Positions 6,746 to 14,008 of a stretch of 18,652 bases of DNA are shown in pieces; position 1 is the stretch's first letter, and every line of letters begins with the position of its first letter. Source of the stretch: CAIYWZ01 sp964497925 (GTDB lineage Bacteria; Pseudomonadota; Alphaproteobacteria; CAIYWZ01); the NCBI GenBank assembly GCA_964497925.1, contig CAZCFE010000021.1, forward strand, positions 1-18,652, in the 5' to 3' direction. The notes beneath the pieces were generated by a model that saw only the letters and a program-made list of their open reading frames with translations, was not told the origin of the DNA and did not search any database. Position numbers and translations under genes: made by a program.

Positions 6746-7324
6746 ATGAAAAAAATAAATTTCATGTTTTTTTTATTTGTTGCAATTTTAAATGAAAAAT
6801 CCGCAAACGCCAGTGATCATATAGATATTTTGATTGAAGGGATAACTCGCAAAATAGTGACACAATCTGTATACATCATAATCACATCATATGAAGATAT
6901 AATGCACGATCTTGCAATAGAAGAAGAAAAAAGAAAGCAAGATATAATCAGAGCTCAAGAATACGAGAAAATATTAATTGAGGAACAGGAGAAAGATGAC
7001 AAGAGAAACAAAAGACTCCTTGCAAAACAAGAAAAATCAAGAAAATCTCAACTTGAAAACACAAGAAAACAAAAAGAAGATTCAATGATAGCACGCCAAA
7101 AAAGATATCAAGAAAACTTAGACAGAATTGAGTCCATCAAAAAAGAACAAAGAGAAAATTCGAAAAAAACAACCGTTCAGGAAAAAATTTGTATAAAAAA
7201 CAATCCACCTACAACACAAGAAAATCAAACTAAGAAAAAACGATCAAGACATCGCAAGCATGCCACCAAAGAATTGGTCACTAGCATGATCAATAGCCTT
7301 TTAAATGATGAGACAGACATATAG
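6746..7324 (+). CDS. Exported coiled-coil protein with basic C-terminal patch
   Basis: This 192-aa product has a Sec signal peptide (MKKINFMFFLFVAILNEKSANA, about residues 1-22) and a good ribosome binding site (AAAAGGAG, 6731-6738) seven bases before the ATG. Residues about 50-145 are a long, very charged Lys/Glu/Arg/Gln helix, probably coiled coil (EEEKRKQDIIRAQEYEKI and following). A basic cluster KKKRSRHRKH lies near residue 163, then a short amphipathic end (ELVTSMINSLLND). No enzyme motif and no recognised family. It stands alone between the helicase remnant and the ankyrin gene. A low-GC hairpin (GAATTTTT/AAAAATTC, 7369-7387) follows but is weak as a terminator. Export plus coiled coil plus a nuclear-localisation-like patch would fit a host-directed protein, which is inference; a periplasmic structural protein is equally possible. 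Confidence 0.65.
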   Translation: MKKINFMFFLFVAILNEKSANASDHIDILIEGITRKIVTQSVYIIITSYEDIMHDLAIEEEKRKQDIIRAQEYEKILIEEQEKDDKRNKRLLAKQEKSRKSQLENTRKQKEDSMIARQKRYQENLDRIESIKKEQRENSKKTTVQEKICIKNNPPTTQENQTKKKRSRHRKHATKELVTSMINSLLNDETDI

Positions 7325-7500
7325 GCAAATGAATGCATTAAAAACAAAACTCTTCAGCCTTTAAATTAGAATTTTTTTTAAAAATTCACGATTTGTTTAC
7401 ATATTCATGATTTAATCACAATAAAGATAGTGAAATAAAAACAAAAATTCCTTCCTATTAATCAGAATAATAACATAAGAATTTTGGACTATAAATTATC

Positions 7501-8835
7501 ATGAAATTTTCTATAATAAAATATATTTTTCTGTGTGGATTTTTTTCTTTTAATCTTTTTGCTCTTGAAAGCTTACCAGAAGAAATACCTATCGATTCAT
7601 ATCTTGATCAAAAATCTTTAACAGAACTCAGAGCAACAAATAAAGCATTTTTAAGATGGGCCAATCCATTAATAAAGGAAGGAAGAGAGGTTCAAGATTT
7701 CATTGATAGAATTCATGAAACCCCTTCTTCTATCACTGAACAAGAAACAGCATATAATTTAAAAAATAAAAAAATCTTTCATAAAGTTCGTATTTTTAAT
7801 GCTTTTCTAAGAACTCAAATGCAAGATAAAATATCATGGCTTGCATCTTGTGCAAAATATGACTTTCGACTTTTTAGCATCATTAGAAATATTGATCAAC
7901 CTCCTTATAGAAAAATTAATTTAGAATTAAAACCCTTTGAGTCAAGTTTTGATACTCTATCTACATTTCAAGATAAAAAAAAATTCATTAAAAATCTCTA
8001 TAGTTCAAAACATTTTACCGCCAGAAATCTTTTATGGAGTAAATTTTTCATGGAAGCAAAGCTACATAATACTCCTTTTGCCTCTCTGGTTAAAATCACC
8101 CCAGATAACCTGAAATATGCTTGTAAGTATGGGGTGATGCCCCTTTTGTTATTTTTAATTGAAAACCACATAGATTTATCGTCAACTTTTTCAGGGCCTT
8201 GTGTTTTTAACCAAACAACTCTTCAGATCGCCGCAGAAAATGGACATGAAGATATCATTGATCTTTTGATCGAAAAAAAACAAAATGTAAATAGGGTTGA
8301 TTTTCATGGATGGTCTGCACTCCATTTTTCAGCAATGATGAACGACCATCCAAATGCCGTAAATGCCTTATTAAAAGCTGGAGCAAATCCAAATTCTGTT
8401 GGTCCACATAGCTTTAGGCCCCTACATTTTGCAGCAATAGATGGAAATGAACCCATAATTGGAGCTCTACTCAAAGCAGGAGCAAATCCAAATACAACCG
8501 ATTCAGAACTAAAAACGCCTCTTTATTTTGCAGCAGCAAATGGCCATCAGAATGTAATACACATTCTACTTAATGCGGGAGCTGATCCAAATATCGCAAC
8601 CTTAGATGGAACAACACCTTTACATATGGCGGTTATATACAGGCATATCCCTTGTATTGTAACTTTAAGAGATATCACACAAGCAGATCCATATGAAATC
8701 ATAAAACACTATGTAGGAATTCAGCGACCTGATATTGCGCAAGTTTTACTAGCAAACACCCCCATAACGACCAATCAGACAAGGATACAAAGTATAAGAA
8801 ATTATATAATTCAAAAGCTTATGTGGTGCTATTAA
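7501..8835 (+). CDS. Exported F-box-like and ankyrin-repeat protein
   Basis: The 444-aa product has a Sec signal peptide (residues 1-21, ending in FNLFA). Directly after it, residues 24-62 (LPEEIPIDSYLDQKSLTELR and on to NKAFLRWANPLI) follow the F-box pattern LPxEI, YLdxkSLxxLR, kxFxxWa. A helical middle (about 63-235) has no recognised fold. About five ankyrin repeats follow at residues 237-395, the best being GWSALHFSAMMND, RPLHFAAIDGNEP, TPLYFAAANGHQN and TPLHMAVIYRHIP, each linked by LLxAGAxPN. F-box proteins recruit targets to SCF ubiquitin ligases in eukaryotes and some intracellular bacteria deliver F-box or ankyrin effectors; a host-directed role here is inference. No clear Shine-Dalgarno precedes the ATG. 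A weak promoter candidate is TTTACA at 7396 with AATAAA 18 bp later. Ankyrin is sure; the F-box is probable. Confidence 0.82.
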   Translation: MKFSIIKYIFLCGFFSFNLFALESLPEEIPIDSYLDQKSLTELRATNKAFLRWANPLIKEGREVQDFIDRIHETPSSITEQETAYNLKNKKIFHKVRIFNAFLRTQMQDKISWLASCAKYDFRLFSIIRNIDQPPYRKINLELKPFESSFDTLSTFQDKKKFIKNLYSSKHFTARNLLWSKFFMEAKLHNTPFASLVKITPDNLKYACKYGVMPLLLFLIENHIDLSSTFSGPCVFNQTTLQIAAENGHEDIIDLLIEKKQNVNRVDFHGWSALHFSAMMNDHPNAVNALLKAGANPNSVGPHSFRPLHFAAIDGNEPIIGALLKAGANPNTTDSELKTPLYFAAANGHQNVIHILLNAGADPNIATLDGTTPLHMAVIYRHIPCIVTLRDITQADPYEIIKHYVGIQRPDIAQVLLANTPITTNQTRIQSIRNYIIQKLMWCY

Positions 8836-8871
8836 AATAGCAATGAACTATACAAATATCAAACAAATTGA

Positions 8872-8900
8872 TTGATATGAAATTAACAGTATGCTACTAT
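8872..8900 (+). promoter_or_regulatory. Candidate ftsA promoter
   Basis: TTGATA (8872-8877) and TACTAT (8895-8900) are separated by exactly 17 bp, with five of six and four of six consensus matches, about 45 bp before the ftsA start. The promoter suggests ftsA is transcribed on its own here. Confidence 0.55.
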
Positions 8901-8945
8901 GAATGTGATTAGAAGATTCACAATTTTATTAAAAAGCAAACACGC

Positions 8946-10208
8946 ATGCATGAGAACAACCATAAAGTCAAACGTCTTGGAATTGGGAATGACATTGTTG
9001 CAGCCTTGGATATTGGTTCGACAAAAATTTGTTGTGCCATTGGAAAACTTGACTCAGATAAAGGCGTAAGAGTCCTTGGAATTGGTTATCAACTCTCAAA
9101 AGGTTTTAAAGCCGGCACAATCACCAACATGGAAGCTCTTGAAAATTCAATCTTAGGTGCTGTTAGCACTGCCGAACAAATGGCAGGAGTCAGCATTCAA
9201 AACGTTTATTTAAACCTTTCAGGAAGCCATATTCAATCTGAATTAATTGCTGTTGATTACGCACTAGGCCCACAAGGTGTGGATGAAGAAATTATTAAAA
9301 ATATTCAATCCATGGGCTGGATCGGTCGTCAGCCCCAAGGACGAGATGTTATTTACGCCGTTCCCATTAATTATGACGTTGATGATCAACGAAATATTGT
9401 TGATCCAAAAGGTATGTTTGGACAAAACTTACGCTCACGTATTCACTTAATCACAGGACAATCTAATATTTTAAGAAATTTAGTTGTGTGCGTGAATCGT
9501 TGTCAGCTTGATATTTCAGGGGTAGCATTTGGTGCTTATGCATCTGGAGAATCAGTATTGATCCATGATGAAAAAGAGCTGGGCGGACTTGTCATTGACC
9601 TTGGCGGAGGAAGCACCACATGCGCGTATTTTGAAAATGGAAAAATAATATGGATTGACAGCGTGATGATTGGATCAAACCACATCACAAATGATATTGC
9701 CAGAGTTCTGGTCACCCCTGTTGCTCAAGCTGAACGATTAAAGACTCTTTACGGAAGCGCGACAATTGCAAAGTCAGATGAAAAAGAAGTCATATCTGTT
9801 TCTCAGGTTTCAGAAAATGGCTTTTCATCAATTCAAATCCCAAAATCAGCACTCATCAGTATTATTCAACCAAGACTTGAAGAAACGTTTGAAATGATTA
9901 AGAAAAGAATAGAAAGCGCAGGCTTATCACGAATTCTACATCAACGGATCATTTTAACCGGTGGCGGAAGTCAGCTTCCAGGAGCACGTGAACTGTGCGC
10001 ACAAATGATGGGAAAACATGTAAGACTCGGACGGCCCTTAGACATACTCGGCCTTGGAGAAACATCCAGCGGCCCCGCATTTGCAACATGTGCAGGACTC
10101 TTATACCAAGCCCTCCATTATGGAACATCAAGACAAACCAAAATGATCTCACCAGCTTCTTCTATTCTTGAAAAAATAAAAGGATTTTTCTCAAGAACCC
10201 CTTCCTAG
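8946..10208 (+). CDS. ftsA: Cell division protein FtsA
   Basis: FtsA is the actin-like ATPase that tethers FtsZ filaments to the inner membrane and recruits later division proteins. The 420-aa product has the actin/Hsp70 nucleotide-site motifs: ALDIGSTKICCAIG (about residues 20-33), LVIDLGGGSTTCAYF (about 215-229) and ILTGGGSQLPGA (about 336-347). The 1C (SHS2) region lies between the first two. The C-terminus (SSILEKIKGFFSRTPS) is the amphipathic membrane-targeting helix. Length is normal for the family. No good Shine-Dalgarno precedes ATG 8946; a short N-terminal extension (HENNHKVKRLGIGND) comes before the first strand. FtsA is normally encoded in ftsQ-ftsA-ftsZ order; here neither partner is adjacent: an ankyrin gene lies upstream and a convergent oxidoreductase gene downstream. 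Confidence 0.97.
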   Translation: MHENNHKVKRLGIGNDIVAALDIGSTKICCAIGKLDSDKGVRVLGIGYQLSKGFKAGTITNMEALENSILGAVSTAEQMAGVSIQNVYLNLSGSHIQSELIAVDYALGPQGVDEEIIKNIQSMGWIGRQPQGRDVIYAVPINYDVDDQRNIVDPKGMFGQNLRSRIHLITGQSNILRNLVVCVNRCQLDISGVAFGAYASGESVLIHDEKELGGLVIDLGGGSTTCAYFENGKIIWIDSVMIGSNHITNDIARVLVTPVAQAERLKTLYGSATIAKSDEKEVISVSQVSENGFSSIQIPKSALISIIQPRLEETFEMIKKRIESAGLSRILHQRIILTGGGSQLPGARELCAQMMGKHVRLGRPLDILGLGETSSGPAFATCAGLLYQALHYGTSRQTKMISPASSILEKIKGFFSRTPS

Positions 10209-10228
10209 ACTTAAGATATTTTGAATTT

Positions 10229-12556
10229 TCAATATTTTAAACAAATTCCTTTCGTACAACCAAACACCACCTGGTGTTGACCGTTTTCATATATTTTCGT
10301 CAAACACTGCCCACAAAGACCTTGCATCATACACATAAAAGAAGACTTTGTTGTATGATAGCTTTGTATGGATTTGACTGTTTCCGTTTCATCAAATGCC
10401 CAATCAAAAGAACCATAATTATCATAAGATATGAAATTATCATTTTCTTTCAAAGCTTCATTCAATACGCTTAAAAAATCGTTAGAAGAACTTGGTAAGG
10501 GAATATAGCATTTTTTCTCAAATGGAATTTCAAGACTTTCCCCAAGCGGACCAATAACTGAAATTTTTTGGCCTTTATACACATCAAAAAGTGCTCCTGA
10601 AGTAATGCCACGTCTTACAACATGCACATAAAAAAAATCTTGATTTTTTGAAATTTTTCCTATTCGCAAAGGTATGGGCTCTAATGGGTGTTTTTGATCA
10701 ACCTTTAAGATTTCAAATTTAATATATTGACCAAGCTTTGCTTTTCGGGCAATCAAGGAATTTTTAATCTTAATTTCAATCAAATCCTTGGATATAAGTT
10801 TAAAATCTTCGACCACAGATTCAAAATCACATTCTTTTTCTTTTGGGAGAATCTCACGACTTTTGATCAACTCATCAAGGCCCCCTATCCCGTCTTTCAC
10901 ACTTGCCATGGCTTTTACCACGCTTCCTCGAAAATGTGGATCAGCATCTCCAAAATAAGAAATACGGGGATGTTGTATTTGGTCGACACCTTCTGTTCCT
11001 GCTGCAATGAGAATTGTTTTTGCATGAATAATTTCGCTACTATTTAAAGATTTGTTATAAACAATAATTTCCTCGACAAACTCCCCTCCCCTAATTTCCA
11101 TAATTTCTCTTTCATCTAAAATCTTAACACCACAATCAACAGCTTCTTGAAGTTCATTGATATTTTGGCGGGCGGCGGGACTATGTTTAATTTTTCCTCG
11201 GTATAAAAGTGATACATCACGGTTTTTTCCAAACATCATTGCCTCTACAGCCGCATCAACGCCACTAAGCCCTGCCCCAATCACGACCACAGGAAACTTG
11301 ATATCAATGTGTGTTGCAGAATTTTTTATATATGGTTTTCCTTGTTGCAAAGACATCAAAAAATCATTGGACATTTTAATTCCTTTAAAAGGCAAGTCCT
11401 CAATTCCTATGAATTTTGGCTTTGCTGCTCCAATACAAAGAGCAACATGATCAAATCCCTTTTCTATAGCATCATCTAAAGAAAACATTTCCCCAAAACG
11501 AATTCCTGAATAAAATGAAAAATTTAAATGAAAATCTAATATAGATTTGATTTTAGTTAAAAGAGTTTTGTCCCAACGTGGCGTAATTCCATAATCCATC
11601 ACACCACCAAAAGTTTGCAGCGCCTCAATCATTACAACCTTATAGCCGCGCCTTAAAAGCTCGAGCGCCAGTGTGAACCCAGATGGACCAGACCCCACAA
11701 CTAAAACTTGGTACCCATTAAAAGAAGATGGAAATGGGTCATTTTTTAAAGGATTCCAAAAAGACAGTTTTGTGAAAATGTCTTCTCTTCCTGATTCAAT
11801 TACAGATCTTACAATTTGAGATTCAATTCCTGGGACATCAACAGGTGTTTGATTTTTAAAAATGCACCCCAAAGCACAATCGTAGCAAATTCTGTGGCCG
11901 GTGGCCAAAATCATTGGATTATCAACCATCGCAATAGCAAGCGCACCTAAGACATTTCCTTGTCGATACGTTAAAACCATTTGCGAAATCTTCTGATCTA
12001 AAGGGCATCCTTTTTTGCACGTATCTTTTTCTCTCTTGTGGCAAATAAGGCAGTAATGGGCCTCAAGAAGAGCTCCTTGCCGGCAAAGCCCTTTGTCTCT
12101 GATATCAAATCCTTGCAAGGGTAGTAATTTTTTAGGCTTTTGAACAGGATTCTCAAAGTCAATCTTACGCGGCAAAGAGAATATCTTATTTTTTTTTAAA
12201 GCTTCTTTTCCTTCTTCTGAATGAATTGCCCAAATACAATATTTTTCAAGATTTTCTCCTATCAAATCCTGCCAATTAAGATCATGGAATTTTGATGTAT
12301 CCACTCCATTTAAATCATCAAGAGATGTATTATGCAAAATATGCCGACCTAAATAATTTCTCCTAAAATCAACCAATCGATCCAAAGAATCCAGCTGTTC
12401 TGATTCAAAGAACAGGTCCATAAAAGGAGCTATTTTAAGCAAAAAATCACTCTCTTCAACTGTTTTATTCTTTCTGCGTTCAAGCAATTCAAGGCAAAGT
12501 TCAAGAGGTAAAATTTCTTGAAAAAGAGTATCTAAGGCTAAAGATTGATCCATCAT
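10229..12556 (-). CDS. GltD-like flavoprotein fused to a shortened PyrK/NfnA-like module
   Basis: The 775-aa product joins two electron-transfer parts. Residues about 145-570 match the glutamate-synthase small-subunit family: Fe-S ligands C169, C172, C180, C184 and C224, C227, C231; an FAD motif VVGSGPSG (286-293); and a second dinucleotide motif VVVIGAGLSG (423-432). Residues about 595-775 resemble PyrK/NfnA (SudB) reductases: LGQYIKFEI, a flavin barrel with SVIGPLGESLEIP, and a 2Fe-2S site C742, C748, C751, C767. The nucleotide-binding half normally found between barrel and cluster, with its glycine-rich loop, is missing and only about 60 unrelated residues remain. Residues 1-145 match nothing I recognise. 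NfnAB/SudAB pairs have the same two parts as separate subunits. The electron acceptor is unknown; no GltB partner is in the window. Convergent with ftsA, divergent from the Fic gene. Confidence 0.85.
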   Translation of the reverse strand: MMDQSLALDTLFQEILPLELCLELLERRKNKTVEESDFLLKIAPFMDLFFESEQLDSLDRLVDFRRNYLGRHILHNTSLDDLNGVDTSKFHDLNWQDLIGENLEKYCIWAIHSEEGKEALKKNKIFSLPRKIDFENPVQKPKKLLPLQGFDIRDKGLCRQGALLEAHYCLICHKREKDTCKKGCPLDQKISQMVLTYRQGNVLGALAIAMVDNPMILATGHRICYDCALGCIFKNQTPVDVPGIESQIVRSVIESGREDIFTKLSFWNPLKNDPFPSSFNGYQVLVVGSGPSGFTLALELLRRGYKVVMIEALQTFGGVMDYGITPRWDKTLLTKIKSILDFHLNFSFYSGIRFGEMFSLDDAIEKGFDHVALCIGAAKPKFIGIEDLPFKGIKMSNDFLMSLQQGKPYIKNSATHIDIKFPVVVIGAGLSGVDAAVEAMMFGKNRDVSLLYRGKIKHSPAARQNINELQEAVDCGVKILDEREIMEIRGGEFVEEIIVYNKSLNSSEIIHAKTILIAAGTEGVDQIQHPRISYFGDADPHFRGSVVKAMASVKDGIGGLDELIKSREILPKEKECDFESVVEDFKLISKDLIEIKIKNSLIARKAKLGQYIKFEILKVDQKHPLEPIPLRIGKISKNQDFFYVHVVRRGITSGALFDVYKGQKISVIGPLGESLEIPFEKKCYIPLPSSSNDFLSVLNEALKENDNFISYDNYGSFDWAFDETETVKSIQSYHTTKSSFMCMMQGLCGQCLTKIYENGQHQVVFGCTKGICLKY

Positions 12557-12627
12557 AGTATTAATTATCTCATTTATATACTTATAGAATTAAAAACGAT
12601 TGATAATCATACCCCAAACAGAACAAT

Positions 12628-12642
12628 TTTTACAATGTAAAA
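12628..12642. promoter_or_regulatory. Palindrome in the divergent oxidoreductase/Fic intergenic region
   Basis: TTTTACA (12628-12634) and TGTAAAA (12636-12642) form a perfect inverted repeat around a single A. It lies about 70 bp upstream of the oxidoreductase gene and about 80 bp upstream of the Fic-gene -35, so it is placed to act as an operator on either gene. It is AT-rich, and chance occurrence cannot be excluded. Confidence 0.35.
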
Positions 12643-12722
12643 CACACACATTAGAAGTTAAAATATGCAACTGTATTTCGTAGGGTTGCTTAATCTGAAA
12701 ATTTAAAATCAAAAAAAGTCTC

Positions 12723-12751
12723 TTGACTTTACTCACGCAATATCACAAAAT
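12723..12751 (+). promoter_or_regulatory. Candidate promoter of the Fic-like gene
   Basis: TTGACT (12723-12728) and CAAAAT (12746-12751) are 17 bp apart, with five of six and four of six consensus matches. The first TTG of the -35 is also the start of the longest in-frame reading frame; I read it as promoter rather than start codon because a much better ribosome binding site lies downstream at 12771-12777. Confidence 0.5.
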
Positions 12752-12785
12752 TGTTCGTAAGTATTTTTTAGAAGGAGCGTATGTT

Positions 12786-13703
12786 GTGAATCTTGAGACA
12801 ATCTATCAATTACTAAGCACCATAGACGGTATAAAGTATGCATGGAGGATCAGCAAGAGATACATTCTGCCTCAAACTATTCAAAGCTTTATTAACGCAA
12901 ACATCACAGCCTCTGGACAACAATATGGATACTCTCTTAAAGAAATTGAGATGATTATCAAAAAAGAACCTCCAAGCCTTTTCAAATCAGATAAAGACGC
13001 TATTGTTTTTGGATATATTCAAACCTTAAAAATGATTTTTAAGGACTACCAAGCTTTGATATTTGAAGAAACTTTGGTGCGCAAATTGCATGAAAAAATT
13101 TTGCGTTATAGCAATATTGATCTTTACAAAAAAGGACAATATAACTTTAATTCTGCCAATTCCCCTCAAAACATTATGGGGATATTTATGGGAAAGCAAG
13201 CAGTTCCAGCAGCACAACAAGAAATAAAAAAGGCGATTGAAAACTATCATCAAAGCTCTGAGCACTCTGTCCTTAAAATTGCAAAGTTTATTCAAACCTT
13301 TTTAGATCTAAGTCCTTTCCGAGAGGGGAACGCTCAAGTTGCGGACATCTTAATCGCACTTTTGATGCTGCAAGAAGGATATGAATTCATAAAATGGTCA
13401 CCCTTGCAACCCCAAAAAGAATCATTCAATTTAGATAATTTTTTAAATGAGATTAAAAATCAAGCACTCTCAAGTATTGAAGTTATGAACCAAGACACAA
13501 TCGAGCATCTTTTATCTCCAAAACAAACATTACTTTGGGAATGGGCATGCCAGAATAAATCACAAGAATTCAGCAGAAAAGATGCGGTTGAGGCCCTTAA
13601 TTTTCCAGAAAGAACAGTTGAGGAAATCATTAAAAAACTCACCCTCATGAAACGCTTCATTCGCATTGGGCAAGGAAAAGCAACGCGTTATAAAGTGGTT
13701 TAG
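12786..13703 (+). CDS. Degenerate Fic-domain protein with C-terminal winged helix
   Basis: Fic enzymes transfer AMP or similar groups from nucleotides to protein side chains. I choose GTG 12786 (305 aa) because GAAGGAG (12771-12777) lies eight bases upstream; a TTG at 12723 would add 21 residues but overlaps a promoter. The fold is recognisable: a helical N-terminus (YQLLSTIDGIKYAW), the position of the class II inhibitory motif, the core helices, and a winged helix at about 259-305 (FSRKDAVEALNFPERTVEEI, ending in GQGKATRYKVV). The active-site loop HPFxxGNGRxxR reads SPFREGNAQVAD (residues 176-187), so the catalytic His is Ser and the phosphate-binding Gly and Arg are gone. The inhibitory SxxxEG reads SGQQYG (43-48), Glu replaced by Tyr. 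It is probably inactive as a transferase and may act as a DNA-binding regulator. Its stop overlaps that of the HipS-like gene. Confidence 0.8.
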   Translation: MNLETIYQLLSTIDGIKYAWRISKRYILPQTIQSFINANITASGQQYGYSLKEIEMIIKKEPPSLFKSDKDAIVFGYIQTLKMIFKDYQALIFEETLVRKLHEKILRYSNIDLYKKGQYNFNSANSPQNIMGIFMGKQAVPAAQQEIKKAIENYHQSSEHSVLKIAKFIQTFLDLSPFREGNAQVADILIALLMLQEGYEFIKWSPLQPQKESFNLDNFLNEIKNQALSSIEVMNQDTIEHLLSPKQTLLWEWACQNKSQEFSRKDAVEALNFPERTVEEIIKKLTLMKRFIRIGQGKATRYKVV

Positions 13704-14008
13704 ATTTCTTTCACATTTACCGCGCCTACCAAATCTCCACCTACAGCAAGAAGCTGGGAAAAATGATCATCTCGGTCAATTTTTGATCGCTTTAAAAGCC
13801 CTTCTAACTGAGGCCCCTCTGGAAGCAGCCCGTCAAAAAAAGGAGGAAATTTATGAAACTCGAATCTTTCTTTGTGCAAGGGAAGCGTTAATGATATTGG
13901 ATCCCCTTGATAATTCTGAAGATAAGCCAGGGTATATCTACTTCCCCTAATTTCTTCTGTTAAAATAGCTGCTGATTTATCATTTACCAAAATCAAGGCT
14001 TTTCTCAT
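13700..14008 (-). CDS. HipA N-terminal-domain protein (HipS-like)
   Basis: This 102-aa protein matches only the N-terminal subdomain of HipA-type Ser/Thr kinases: PISLTLPLHKERFEF (residues 37-51), FPPFFDGLLPEGPQLEGLLK (54-73) and FSQLLAVGGDLVGAV (83-97). It ends where the kinase domain would begin. In known hipBST modules a stand-alone protein of this size, HipS, is the antitoxin of the separate kinase HipT. Here no kinase gene follows: the next gene is the convergent Fic-like gene, and the stop codons of the two overlap (13700-13703). It is preceded by a HipB-like regulator with a 4-nt ATGA overlap, so translation is coupled. It could be an orphan antitoxin left after kinase loss, or it may act on a kinase encoded elsewhere. 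The opposite-strand frame at 13666-13950 is a shadow. Confidence 0.82.
   Translation of the reverse strand: MRKALILVNDKSAAILTEEIRGSRYTLAYLQNYQGDPISLTLPLHKERFEFHKFPPFFDGLLPEGPQLEGLLKRSKIDRDDHFSQLLAVGGDLVGAVNVKEI

Noticed and set aside
7369..7387. Hairpin GAATTTTT/AAAAATTC after the coiled-coil gene
   Set aside because: It is almost all A-T with a three-base loop and no following T tract; too weak to call a terminator in AT-rich DNA.
8374..8500. Near-identical DNA repeats in the ankyrin gene (AAAGCtGGAGCAAATCCAAA type)
   Set aside because: They encode the LLKAGANPN end of consecutive ankyrin repeats, so protein repetition explains them; no separate DNA element is needed.
13666..13950. 94-aa plus-strand frame over the HipS-like gene
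   Set aside because: Antisense to a gene with clear HipA N-terminal motifs and an operon overlap; no start signal.
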